From: Hyphomicrobiales bacterium
GTDB lineage: Bacteria; Pseudomonadota; Alphaproteobacteria; Rhizobiales; Rhizobiaceae
DNA: 64,000 nucleotides
Direction: 5' to 3'
NCBI GenBank assembly: GCA_017305935.1
Contig: JAFKJU010000013.1
Coordinates: 1-64,000 of the forward strand
Shown here: one piece after another, positions 55,350 to 62,739 of the stretch
Numbering within the stretch: position 1 is the stretch's first letter
Layout: every line of letters starts with the position of its first letter
Notes under the pieces: model-generated
Database searches by the model: none
Seen by the model: only the letters and a program-made list of their open reading frames with translations
What the model was told of the DNA's origin: nothing
Translations under genes and position numbers: made by a program

Positions 55350-56080
55350 ATGCCGAACCGACCCCTCGCCCCAAGCCGCCGCTGATCGAATTCCGCAAGG
55401 TCACCAAGATCTACGGCAGCGGCGAGGCGCGGCTGCGCGCCCTCGACCGCATCGACCTGACGATCCGTGAGCGGGAATTCGTGGCGATCATGGGGCCTTC
55501 CGGCTCCGGTAAATCGACGGCGATGAACATTATCGGCTGCCTCGATGTGGCGAGCGAAGGCGAATATCTGTTCCAGGGCATTCCGACCTCCGGTTTCGAC
55601 CGCACGCAATTCACCCTGCTGCGCCGGCATATGCTGGGTTTCGTCTTCCAGGGGTTCAACCTGCTGCCGCGCACTTCGGCGCTGGAGAATGTCGAGCTGC
55701 CGCTGGTCTATCGCGGCATCCCGGGCAAGGAGCGACGCGAACGCGCGGCGCAGGCGCTGGCGCGTGTCGGGCTGGCGGGGCGCGAGCATCACACCGCGCA
55801 GCAGCTTTCCGGCGGGCAGCAGCAGCGCGTCGCCATTGCCCGCGCCATCGTCACCGAGCCGGCGGTGCTGCTTGCCGACGAGCCGACCGGCAATCTCGAT
55901 ACGCGCACCAGCGCCGAGATCATGGACCTGATCACCGGGCTCAATCGCGACCGGAAGATCACCGTCATCATGGTCACCCACGAGCCGGATATCGCCGCTT
56001 ATGCGAAACGCATCCTGCGTTTCGTCGACGGCCATCTGGAAGCCGACGAACCGAACCGGGAGCGGGCCGATGTTTCTTGA
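55346..56080 (+). CDS. MacB-type ABC transporter ATPase
   Basis: 244 residues. Walker A GPSGSGKST lies at 50-58, the ABC signature LSGGQQQRVAIARAI at ~153-167 and Walker B VLLADEPTGNLDT at ~173-185, the set typical of LolD/MacB-class ATPases. In E. coli MacB this domain is fused to the permease; here it is a separate gene that overlaps the permease by 11 bp. Energises export of macrolide-like or siderophore/lipid substrates; the true substrate is unknown. Confidence 0.93.
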   Translation: MNAEPTPRPKPPLIEFRKVTKIYGSGEARLRALDRIDLTIREREFVAIMGPSGSGKSTAMNIIGCLDVASEGEYLFQGIPTSGFDRTQFTLLRRHMLGFVFQGFNLLPRTSALENVELPLVYRGIPGKERRERAAQALARVGLAGREHHTAQQLSGGQQQRVAIARAIVTEPAVLLADEPTGNLDTRTSAEIMDLITGLNRDRKITVIMVTHEPDIAAYAKRILRFVDGHLEADEPNRERADVS

Positions 56081-57275
56081 AACCCTGCGCCTGGCGCTGC
56101 GTGCCATCAGCCGCAATGCGCTGCGCTCCTTCCTCACCGTGCTCGGCATCGTCATCGGCGTCGCCGCGGTCATCGCCATGGTCACCATCGGCAACGGCAC
56201 GACGGCGCAGGTGACGGCCGACCTCTCCCGTCTCGGCACCAACATGCTGTTCGCGCGCCCCGGCCAGTTCGGCCCGCGCCGCAGCGCCACCGAGCCGAAA
56301 CGTTTTACCGAGCGCGACGTCGAGGCGATCCGCACCCAGATCGGCGGCCTGCGGGCAGTGGCGCCGATCAACCAGTCGACGGTGGTGGCGATTGCCGGCG
56401 GGCAGAATCATTCGACCAGCGTCGCCGGCATCACCAGCGATTATCTGGTGGCGCAGAGCTGGGATCTGGCCAGCGGCCGCGCCTTCCTGCCTTCCGAGGA
56501 ACGCGGCGGCCAGTCGGCCTGCATTCTCGGTGAGACCGTGCGCAGCGAACTGTTCGGTGCCGCTGCCGCCGAAAACCAGATCATCCGTGTCGGCAAGCTC
56601 TCCTGCACGGTCATCGGCGTGCTGGAGAAAAAGGGCCAGTCCGGCATGGGCAGCGATCAGGACGACACGATCCTGATGCCGCTCAAAACCTTCCAGCGCC
56701 GTATCGGCGGCACGACGGATATTTCGACGATCATGATGTCGGCGCGCGACGGCGTTTCCACCGCCAAGGTGCAGAGCGATGTCGAGCGTCTGCTGCGCGA
56801 GCGGCGCAAGATCGCCGAGGGCCGCGAGAACGATTTCAACGTCAACGACATGACGCAGATCACCCAGGCGATGACCGGCACGACGACGCTGCTGACCGGC
56901 CTGCTCGGCGCGGTCGCCGCCGTCAGCCTGCTGGTCGGCGGCATCGGCATCATGAACATCATGCTGGTCTCGGTGACCGAGCGTACCCGCGAGATCGGCA
57001 CGCGGCTGGCGATCGGCGCGCTGGAGGGACAGGTGCTTATGCAGTTCCTGGTCGAGGCGGTGACGCTGTCGATCTTCGGCGGCATTGCCGGCATCGCCAT
57101 CGGCCTTGGCCTTGCTTATGTGGCGGTCGGTTTCCTGCATGTGCCCTTCGTGCCGAGTCCGACCATCGTCGCCGTCGCCTTCCTGTTCTCCGCCGCCATC
57201 GGCATGATTTTCGGTTATTTCCCGGCCCGCCGCGCCGCGCATCTCAATCCCATCGATGCCCTGAGGCATGAATGA
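56070..57275 (+). CDS. MacB-type ABC transporter permease (FtsX-like)
   Basis: 401 residues from ATG 56070. It has an N-terminal membrane helix (ALRSFLTVLGIVIGVAAVIA), a long periplasmic MacB_PCD domain (residues ~45-270) and three C-terminal helices (TLLTGLLGAVAAVSLLVGGI, LVEAVTLSIFGGIAGIAIGL, VAVAFLFSAAIGMIFGYFPA) ending with ARRAAHLNPIDALRHE, a hallmark of MacB/LolC permeases. Third gene of the exporter operon. Confidence 0.93.
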   Translation: MFLETLRLALRAISRNALRSFLTVLGIVIGVAAVIAMVTIGNGTTAQVTADLSRLGTNMLFARPGQFGPRRSATEPKRFTERDVEAIRTQIGGLRAVAPINQSTVVAIAGGQNHSTSVAGITSDYLVAQSWDLASGRAFLPSEERGGQSACILGETVRSELFGAAAAENQIIRVGKLSCTVIGVLEKKGQSGMGSDQDDTILMPLKTFQRRIGGTTDISTIMMSARDGVSTAKVQSDVERLLRERRKIAEGRENDFNVNDMTQITQAMTGTTTLLTGLLGAVAAVSLLVGGIGIMNIMLVSVTERTREIGTRLAIGALEGQVLMQFLVEAVTLSIFGGIAGIAIGLGLAYVAVGFLHVPFVPSPTIVAVAFLFSAAIGMIFGYFPARRAAHLNPIDALRHE

Positions 57276-57298
57276 GCCATTGCTGTTGTTGAACGAGT

Positions 57299-57384
57299 GC
57301 CTGATATATCAATGCCCTCTGCGCATTGATATATCAGGCCGAACTTGCCTTTGAGATCGGGTTATGCGACGTTCTGATATATCA
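57299..57384 (+). promoter_or_regulatory. Operator array (TGATATATCA) before the GntR gene
   Basis: TGATATATCA occurs at 57302-57311, 57327-57336 and 57375-57384. The first two lie inside a perfect 17-bp inverted repeat (57299-57315 and 57323-57339, spacer CCTCTGC). The third ends two bases before the ribosome site of the GntR gene. This is a strong autoregulatory operator for the following regulator, and perhaps a control point for a divergent or upstream gene. Confidence 0.75.
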
Positions 57385-57397
57385 GAAGGAAGCGCGC

Positions 57398-58021
57398 GTG
57401 ACCGAATCCCCCTCCTCCCAGAGCCACCTCGCCTATCTCGCGCTGGAACGGCGGATCGTGACGCTGGAGCTGGCGCCCGGCGCACTGGTCACCGAAAAGC
57501 AGTTGATCGATCTTGCCGGGCTGGGGCGCACGCCGGTGCGCGAGGCGATCCAGAAGCTGGCCTGGCAGGGCCTCATCCTCGTGCGGCCACGGGTGGGATT
57601 GCAGATCGCCGAGATCGGTCCCCGGGACCGGGAGCATGTCCTGACCATCCGGCGCAAGCTGGAGCCGGAGGCGGCGGCGCTGACGGCGCGCCATGCCGAT
57701 GACGAGCAGCGCGCAGCACTGCTCGATTGCGCGCAGGCGATGACGGCCTGCGCGGTCAGTGGCGAAATCGGCGCATTCCTGACGGCCGACAAGGTGTTCG
57801 ACGAGATCATGGAAGCCGCCTGCCCCAATGCCTTCCTGACGGCGGCGCTGGCGCCGGTGCAGACGCATTACCGGCGCATCTGGTTTTCCGGGGCATCGCT
57901 GGAGCGGATGGATCGCTCCAGCGCCCTGCATGTCGCCGTCATCCGCGCCATCCGGCAGGCGGATGCGGAAGGCGCGGCATCGAACATGGCGGCGCTGGTC
58001 GACGGGATCAGCGCCGGGTAG
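57398..58021 (+). CDS. GntR-family transcription regulator (FadR/FCD branch)
   Basis: 207 residues with GTG start 57398 after AAGGA. A frame from 57326 would run through the operator, so I reject it. Residues ~10-75 hold the winged helix (LVTEKQLIDLAGLGRTPVRE, then AIQKLAWQGLILVRPRVGLQ), and the rest is an FCD-type all-helical effector domain with EPEAAALTARHADDE and the metal/ligand His in THYRRIWF and ALHVAVIRAI. Ligand and targets unknown. The TGATATATCA sites upstream fit GntR operators. It follows the MacAB-like operon and precedes sufA (convergent). Confidence 0.88.
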   Translation: MTESPSSQSHLAYLALERRIVTLELAPGALVTEKQLIDLAGLGRTPVREAIQKLAWQGLILVRPRVGLQIAEIGPRDREHVLTIRRKLEPEAAALTARHADDEQRAALLDCAQAMTACAVSGEIGAFLTADKVFDEIMEAACPNAFLTAALAPVQTHYRRIWFSGASLERMDRSSALHVAVIRAIRQADAEGAASNMAALVDGISAG

Positions 58022-58033
58022 CGGCTGGGAGTT

Positions 58034-58420
58034 TCAGGCGCCCTGCATTTCGCGCTGGGCGGCAAGGGCTGCCAGATCGGCCTGCTTCAGTTCCACCGAT
58101 TCGCCGCAACCGCAGGCCGAGGTCTGGTTGGGATTGCTGAAGGTGAAGCCGGAGCGCAGCGTCGTGGTTTCGAAATCCATCTGCGTGCCGAGCAGGTAAA
58201 GCACGGCGGAGGGTTCGACCCAGACGCTCGCGCCATCGCGCGTGATCAGGTCGTCCTTGGCATTGGGCTCGGTCACCAGGTCGATGGTGTATTCCATGCC
58301 GGCGCAACCGCCCTTCTTGATGCCGACGCGAATGCCTTTCGCGTCCGGCCCGGAATTGGCGACAATGGCGTTGACGCGCGCCGCCGCCGCTTCCGTCAGT
58401 GTCATGATTGCAAAGGCCAT
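58034..58420 (-). CDS. sufA: SufA A-type iron-sulfur carrier
   Basis: 128 residues from ATG 58420 (AAGGAGA upstream). The ligand cysteines are C39 (GGCAGMEY) and C103/C105 (SACGCGES). It is the last gene of the suf cluster and carries clusters from the SufBCD scaffold to target proteins. The N-terminal MAFAIMTLTEAA matches rhizobial SufA proteins. Confidence 0.94.
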   Translation of the reverse strand: MAFAIMTLTEAAAARVNAIVANSGPDAKGIRVGIKKGGCAGMEYTIDLVTEPNAKDDLITRDGASVWVEPSAVLYLLGTQMDFETTTLRSGFTFSNPNQTSACGCGESVELKQADLAALAAQREMQGA

Positions 58421-58523
58421 GGATCGTTTCTCCTTCGCCATTCAGGTTCAAGGCCTGATGGTTCACGATTCAGAATCTAGTCTTCCCGGTGCGCGGTATC
58501 AAGATGCCCGGCAGAGGCAGGGC

Positions 58524-58904
58524 TCAATACCAGCCGACGGCGACCTGCGCTTCTTCGGACATGCGGTCCGGAGTCCACGGCGGATCGAAGGTCATGGAGA
58601 CCTCGACGCCGGAGATACCCTCGACGGAGCCGACGGCGTTTTCCACCCAGCCCGGCATTTCGCCGGCGACCGGGCAACCCGGCGCCGTCAGCGTCATGAC
58701 GATCTTGACGAGGCGGTCGTCCTCGATGTCGATCTTGTAGATCAGTCCGAGTTCGAAGATATCGGCGGGGATTTCCGGGTCGTAGACGGTCTTCAGCGCG
58801 GCGATGATGTCGTCGCTGAGGCGCGCCAGTTCGTCGGCCGGGATGCTCGACTGGACAATGCCGTCGCGAACATCGATCTTTTCTTCGGTTGCGTTGACGC
58901 TCAT
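58524..58904 (-). CDS. sufT: SufT-like DUF59 (MIP18) protein
   Basis: 126 residues. The DUF59 core is ALKTVYDPEIPADIFELGLI and VMTLTAPGCPVAGEMPGWVE, with the conserved Asp-Pro-Glu and the reactive Cys, and the end WTPDRMSEEAQ-AVGWY. SufT assists Fe-S cluster maturation under high demand. It lies between sufS and sufA, 12 bp after sufS. Confidence 0.93.
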   Translation of the reverse strand: MSVNATEEKIDVRDGIVQSSIPADELARLSDDIIAALKTVYDPEIPADIFELGLIYKIDIEDDRLVKIVMTLTAPGCPVAGEMPGWVENAVGSVEGISGVEVSMTFDPPWTPDRMSEEAQVAVGWY

Positions 58905-58916
58905 TCGCGTTACTCC

Positions 58917-60158
58917 TCAGGCAAAGAACTTGCGCGCATGATCGAGCGCATCCGCCAGCGCATCGATTTCGGCACGCGTCGTATACATGCCGAACGATGC
59001 ACGGCATGTGGAGGTGACGCCGAAGCGTTTCAAGAGCGGCATGGCGCAATGGGTGCCGGCGCGCACCGCAATGCCCTGCCTGTCGATGACCATAGACACG
59101 TCGTGGGCATGGATTCCGGCAAGCTCAAAGGAGAATATGCCGCCCTTGCCCGGCGCATTGCCGATGATGCGCAGCGAGTTCACAGCCCGCAGCCGCTCCG
59201 CCGCATAGGCCGCAAGCCCCGCCTCATGCTCGGCGATGGCCGCGCGGCCGATCTTTTCCATGTAATCCAGCGCATAGCCGAGACCGATGGCCTGCACGAT
59301 CGGCGGCGTGCCGGCCTCGAAACGGTGTGGCGGGTCGTTATAGGTGACGACATCTTCGCTCACCTCGACGATCATCTCGCCGCCGCCCATGAAGGGCCGC
59401 ATTTCCTTCAGGCGATCCGTCTTGCCATAGAGCACGCCGATGCCGGAGGGTCCGTAGAGCTTGTGACCGGTCATCACATACCAGTCGCAGTCGATGTCGC
59501 GGACATCGACCGGCATATGCACCGCGCCCTGGCTGCCATCGACCAGCACCGGAATGCCGCGCTCATGGGCGATGCGGCAGACTTCCTTGACCGGAACCAC
59601 CGTTCCCAGCGCATTCGACATATGGGTGATCGCCACCAGTTTGGTGCGCTCGGTCAGGCTCTTTTCGAAATCCTCGATATGGAAGGCGCCTTCGTCATCC
59701 ACCGGCACCCAGACCAATTTCGCGCCCTGCCGCTCGCGGATGAAATGCCACGGCACGATGTTGGAGTGGTGCTCCATGATGGTGACGACGATCTCGTCGC
59801 CCTCGCCGATCTTCGGCATGCCCCAGCCGTAAGCGACGGTGTTGATCGCCTCGGTCGAGGATTTGGTGAAGACGATTTCGTCCACCGAACCGGCATTCAG
59901 GAAGCGGCGCACCTTTTCGCGCGCGCCTTCATAGGCGTCCGTCGCGGCATTCGACAGGAAATGCAGGCCGCGATGGACATTGGCATATTCGTCGGAATAG
60001 GCATGGGAGACGGCGGCGATGACGACCTGCGGCTTCTGGGCCGAGGCGCCGCTATCGAGATAGACCAGCGGCTTGCCATAGACCGTCTTCGACAGGATCG
60101 GGAAATCCCGCCGGATGGCTTCGACGTCGTAAGGGGCGGCCGCTGTGTGTCTGTCCAT
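58917..60158 (-). CDS. sufS: Cysteine desulfurase SufS
   Basis: 413 residues from ATG 60158. The PLP-binding lysine is K233 in MTGHKLYGPSGIG, and the catalytic Cys is C371 in VRAGTHCAMPLLKRFG, the short-loop form of group II desulfurases. Substrate motifs MEHHSNIVPWHFI and VDGSQGAVHM are intact. It extracts sulfur from cysteine for the SufBCD scaffold. It is preceded by sufD on the same strand at 13 bp. Confidence 0.96.
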   Translation of the reverse strand: MDRHTAAAPYDVEAIRRDFPILSKTVYGKPLVYLDSGASAQKPQVVIAAVSHAYSDEYANVHRGLHFLSNAATDAYEGAREKVRRFLNAGSVDEIVFTKSSTEAINTVAYGWGMPKIGEGDEIVVTIMEHHSNIVPWHFIRERQGAKLVWVPVDDEGAFHIEDFEKSLTERTKLVAITHMSNALGTVVPVKEVCRIAHERGIPVLVDGSQGAVHMPVDVRDIDCDWYVMTGHKLYGPSGIGVLYGKTDRLKEMRPFMGGGEMIVEVSEDVVTYNDPPHRFEAGTPPIVQAIGLGYALDYMEKIGRAAIAEHEAGLAAYAAERLRAVNSLRIIGNAPGKGGIFSFELAGIHAHDVSMVIDRQGIAVRAGTHCAMPLLKRFGVTSTCRASFGMYTTRAEIDALADALDHARKFFA

Positions 60159-60171
60159 GATCCTAATCCAA

Positions 60172-61446
60172 TCAGGCGTGCTTTTCGAGCCAGGCGGAGA
60201 TGATGCTTTCCAGCGCCTCGACCAACACTTCGTCTTCCAGCTCCTCGACGATTTCCGCAACGAAGGCATAGACCAGCATGGCCCGGGCCTTGTTTTGCGG
60301 AATACCGCGCGACAGCATGTAATAGAGATGGTTGCGGTCGATATCGGCAACGGTGGCGCCATGGCCGCAGAGCACGTCGTCGGCAAAGATCTCCAACTCC
60401 GGCTTGACCGAGAAATCGGCCTCGTCGGAGAGCAGCAGCGTGTTGCAGGCCATGCGCGCATCGGTCTTCTGCGCTGCCTGGGCGACGCGGATCATGCCCT
60501 GGAAGACGCCGCGGGCGCGGTCGAAGATGACGTTGCGGATGATTTCCGTCGAGGCGGTGTGCGGCACGTTGTGACCGAGCACCAGCGTCACGTCGGTATG
60601 GGTATCGCCGCCGAGCAGGTTGACGCCGCGCAGCGTCAGATCCGCGCCCTCGCCGGTCACCTCGACGCGCAATTCCTGGCGCACCAGCTTGCCGCCGGCA
60701 TTGATGACGAACAGCCGCAGCCTGGCATTGGCGCCCAGATTGATGCGCATCTGGCCGAGATGGCTGTCGGCCGCGCCCTGCTGCTGCAGCACGATCCAGG
60801 TGACTTCGGCGCCGTCGTTCAGCGTCAACTCGCTGATGGTCGAGACCAGCGCGCCATCGGCCGAGGCCGAGGCGTGGCGCTCGATCACGGTCGCCTTGGA
60901 ATGGGTGCCGAAGGTGACGGGGAAGCGGGTATGCACCTGCCCTGCCCCATGCTGCGCCTGGATTTCCAGCGGGCGTTCCAGCTCGGCATTATCGGCGATG
61001 GTCAAGGCGAAGCCGTCGCGCACGAAGCTGCCGTTGATGCGGCCGATGGCGTCGTCCTCGCCGGTCGCCGTCAGGCTGGCGGCGGCGCTGCCGTCGAGCA
61101 GGCTTTCGGCGAAGCGGCGCAGGGTTACGCCTTCAGGCGCGCGGGCGGCCGAGGCGACGCCCTGCAGCACCGGCAGCACGTCCGAGCCGGCAACCACGGG
61201 TGCGAGCAGGTCGAGCGTCGGCGCGGCCTGTGCAGCCGGAACGGCGCGCAGCAGGTTGCGCAGGTCGGTATAGTGCCAGGATTCGATGCGGCGGGTCGGC
61301 AGGCCGGCCTTTTTCAGCTCGTCCAGCAGGCGGTCGCGGGCAACGAGAACGTCGCCATCGCCCGGCAGGTCGCCGAGTTGGGCGTTATAGGCCTCGATCA
61401 GAGCGGATTCGGCCGCCGTCAGGCGGTTGGTGGTCTGGATGTTCAT
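60172..61446 (-). CDS. sufD: SufD scaffold subunit
   Basis: 424 residues from ATG 61446. The SufBD family C-terminus is recognisable: QKTDARMACNTLLLSDEADF, KPELEIFADDVLCGHGATVA and YYMLSRGIPQNKARAMLVYA with the terminal VEALESIISAWLEKHA. It forms the SufBC2D complex with SufB and SufC on which Fe-S clusters are built. It follows sufC by 25 bp. Confidence 0.95.
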   Translation of the reverse strand: MNIQTTNRLTAAESALIEAYNAQLGDLPGDGDVLVARDRLLDELKKAGLPTRRIESWHYTDLRNLLRAVPAAQAAPTLDLLAPVVAGSDVLPVLQGVASAARAPEGVTLRRFAESLLDGSAAASLTATGEDDAIGRINGSFVRDGFALTIADNAELERPLEIQAQHGAGQVHTRFPVTFGTHSKATVIERHASASADGALVSTISELTLNDGAEVTWIVLQQQGAADSHLGQMRINLGANARLRLFVINAGGKLVRQELRVEVTGEGADLTLRGVNLLGGDTHTDVTLVLGHNVPHTASTEIIRNVIFDRARGVFQGMIRVAQAAQKTDARMACNTLLLSDEADFSVKPELEIFADDVLCGHGATVADIDRNHLYYMLSRGIPQNKARAMLVYAFVAEIVEELEDEVLVEALESIISAWLEKHA

Positions 61447-61471
61447 GGACAGGATCCTTTCCGCCCGCCGA

Positions 61472-62227
61472 TCAGGCTGCTTCCCCGATGATGTCGGCGT
61501 AACCGTTGGCTTCCAGCTCCAGCGCCAGTTCCTTGTCGCCGGACTTGATGATCTGGCCCTTGTAGAGAACATGCACGGTGTCCGGCACGATGTAGTCGAG
61601 CAGGCGCTGGTAATGGGTGATGACGATGGTGGCGCGATCCGGCGACTTCAGCGCGTTGACGCCGTCTGCGACGATCTTCAGCGCGTCGATGTCGAGGCCG
61701 GAATCGGTCTCGTCGAGGATGCACAGGCTCGGTTCCAGCAGTGCCATCTGCAGGATCTCGGCGCGCTTCTTCTCACCGCCGGAGAAGCCGACGTTGAGCG
61801 GACGCTTCAGCATGTCGGTGTTGATCTGCAGCTTGGCGGCGGCGTCCTTGACCAGGCGCATGAAGTCCGGGGTCTTCAGCTCGTCCTCGCCGCGCGCCTT
61901 GCGCTGCTCGTTCATCGCCACCTTCAGGAACTGCATGGTGGCGACGCCGGGGATTTCCACCGGATACTGGAAGGCTAGGAAAATGCCCTTGGCGGCGCGC
62001 TCGGCCGGGTCGAGGTCGAGGATGCTCTCGCCGTTGTAAAGAATGTCGCCCTCGGTGACTTCGTAGTCGTCGCGGCCGGAGAGGATATAGGACAGCGTCG
62101 ACTTGCCCGAGCCGTTCGGCCCCATGATGGCGGCGACTTCGCCCGGCTTCACGGTCAGGTTCAGGCCGCGGATGATTTCGGTGCCGTCTTCGGCGATGCG
62201 GGCATGGAGGTTCTTGATCTCAAGCAT
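61472..62227 (-). CDS. sufC: SufC ATPase
   Basis: 251 residues. ABC ATPase with Walker A GPNGSGKST at ~36-44, signature VGFSGGEKKRAEILQMALLE, and Walker B LCILDETDSGLDIDALKIV. It drives conformational change of SufB-SufD. It is separated from sufB by ~510 bp, which holds the GIY-YIG element; in most rhizobia the genes are close. Confidence 0.96.
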   Translation of the reverse strand: MLEIKNLHARIAEDGTEIIRGLNLTVKPGEVAAIMGPNGSGKSTLSYILSGRDDYEVTEGDILYNGESILDLDPAERAAKGIFLAFQYPVEIPGVATMQFLKVAMNEQRKARGEDELKTPDFMRLVKDAAAKLQINTDMLKRPLNVGFSGGEKKRAEILQMALLEPSLCILDETDSGLDIDALKIVADGVNALKSPDRATIVITHYQRLLDYIVPDTVHVLYKGQIIKSGDKELALELEANGYADIIGEAA

Positions 62228-62296
62228 TTCTTCTTCCTATCCATAAAGCGGTTCAAGTGCCGCTTGATCGACCGTTTCTCGACACCGGTCTCTGTC

Positions 62297-62325
62297 CGTC
62301 ATCCTCGGGCTTGTCCCGAGGATCT
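62297..62325. repeat. Left palindrome of the GIY-YIG unit
   Basis: A 29-bp sequence with the internal stem ATCCTCGGG/CCCGAGGAT (loop CTTGT, 62301-62323). It is repeated exactly in inverted orientation at 62699-62727, and sits 6 bp from the stop of the GIY-YIG gene. Confidence 0.92.
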
Positions 62326-62331
62326 AAGCCT

Positions 62332-62674
62332 TCAATTGTAGTCGCCCCACTGACCTGTGTTTACATGGGGCCGATAGATATTCTCGATTCCACCGATATG
62401 CTCATAGAGGTCCATCCATGTCGGGTTAAGACCCTCTACAAGCTTGATCTTCCATTCTCGCAGGTAGCGCTTCAGGGATTTCTCCCGCTGTATCGCCAGA
62501 ACGATGTTCGGATGGGTTTCGAACCATACGAGGTTTTTTGCCTTATACCGTTCCGTAAACCCTTTCTGAACTTCGTTGCGGTGTTCCCATATCCGCCCCC
62601 TGCAGGTCGCTGGTCACTCCGGTGTAGATCACGCCACGGGGTTTGTCGGACATCATGTAGACAAACCCGCTCAT
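62332..62674 (-). pseudogene. Small GIY-YIG nuclease gene with a +1 frameshift
   Basis: From ATG 62674 (GGAGGG upstream) the frame reads SGFVYMMSDKPRGVIYTGVT, the GIY-YIG motif (VYM...IYTGV), then hits a run of five G on the coding strand (62596-62600) and leaves frame. With one G fewer the reading continues with GRIWEHRNEVQKGFTERYKA, bringing in the catalytic Arg of the LxxRxxxH type, then LVWFETHPNIVLAIQREKSL, and ends at 62332, for about 113 residues, the normal size of this family. It is either an inactive copy, a sequencing error or a slippage-dependent gene. Confidence 0.82.
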
Positions 62675-62698
62675 GTCAGTCCCTCCACCGACGTTTGC

Positions 62699-62727
62699 AG
62701 ATCCTCGGGACAAGCCCGAGGATGACG
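62699..62727. repeat. Right palindrome of the GIY-YIG unit
   Basis: The exact inverted copy of 62297-62325, between the GIY-YIG start and the stop of sufB (12 bp away). Each copy is a potential stem-loop of 9 bp. Confidence 0.92.
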
Positions 62728-62739
62728 ACCCAAATTGCC

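Larger units (their letters stand above)
62297..62727. mobile_element. Putative palindrome-flanked GIY-YIG mobile unit between sufC and sufB
   Basis: A 431-bp unit made of a minus-strand GIY-YIG nuclease gene enclosed by perfect 29-bp inverted repeats that are themselves hairpins. The unit separates sufB from sufC, genes that are normally adjacent. This layout is like that of palindromic repeats with their own nuclease, but no mechanism is shown by the sequence. Confidence 0.6.

Noticed and set aside
57299-57339. The 17-bp inverted repeat considered as a terminator of the exporter operon.
   Set aside because: No T-run follows and the TGATATATCA core recurs at 57375, so an operator fits better.
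58242-60203. A 653-codon open frame antisense to sufA, sufT and sufS.
   Set aside because: Spans three real genes on the other strand and has His/Asp/Arg-rich shadow composition.
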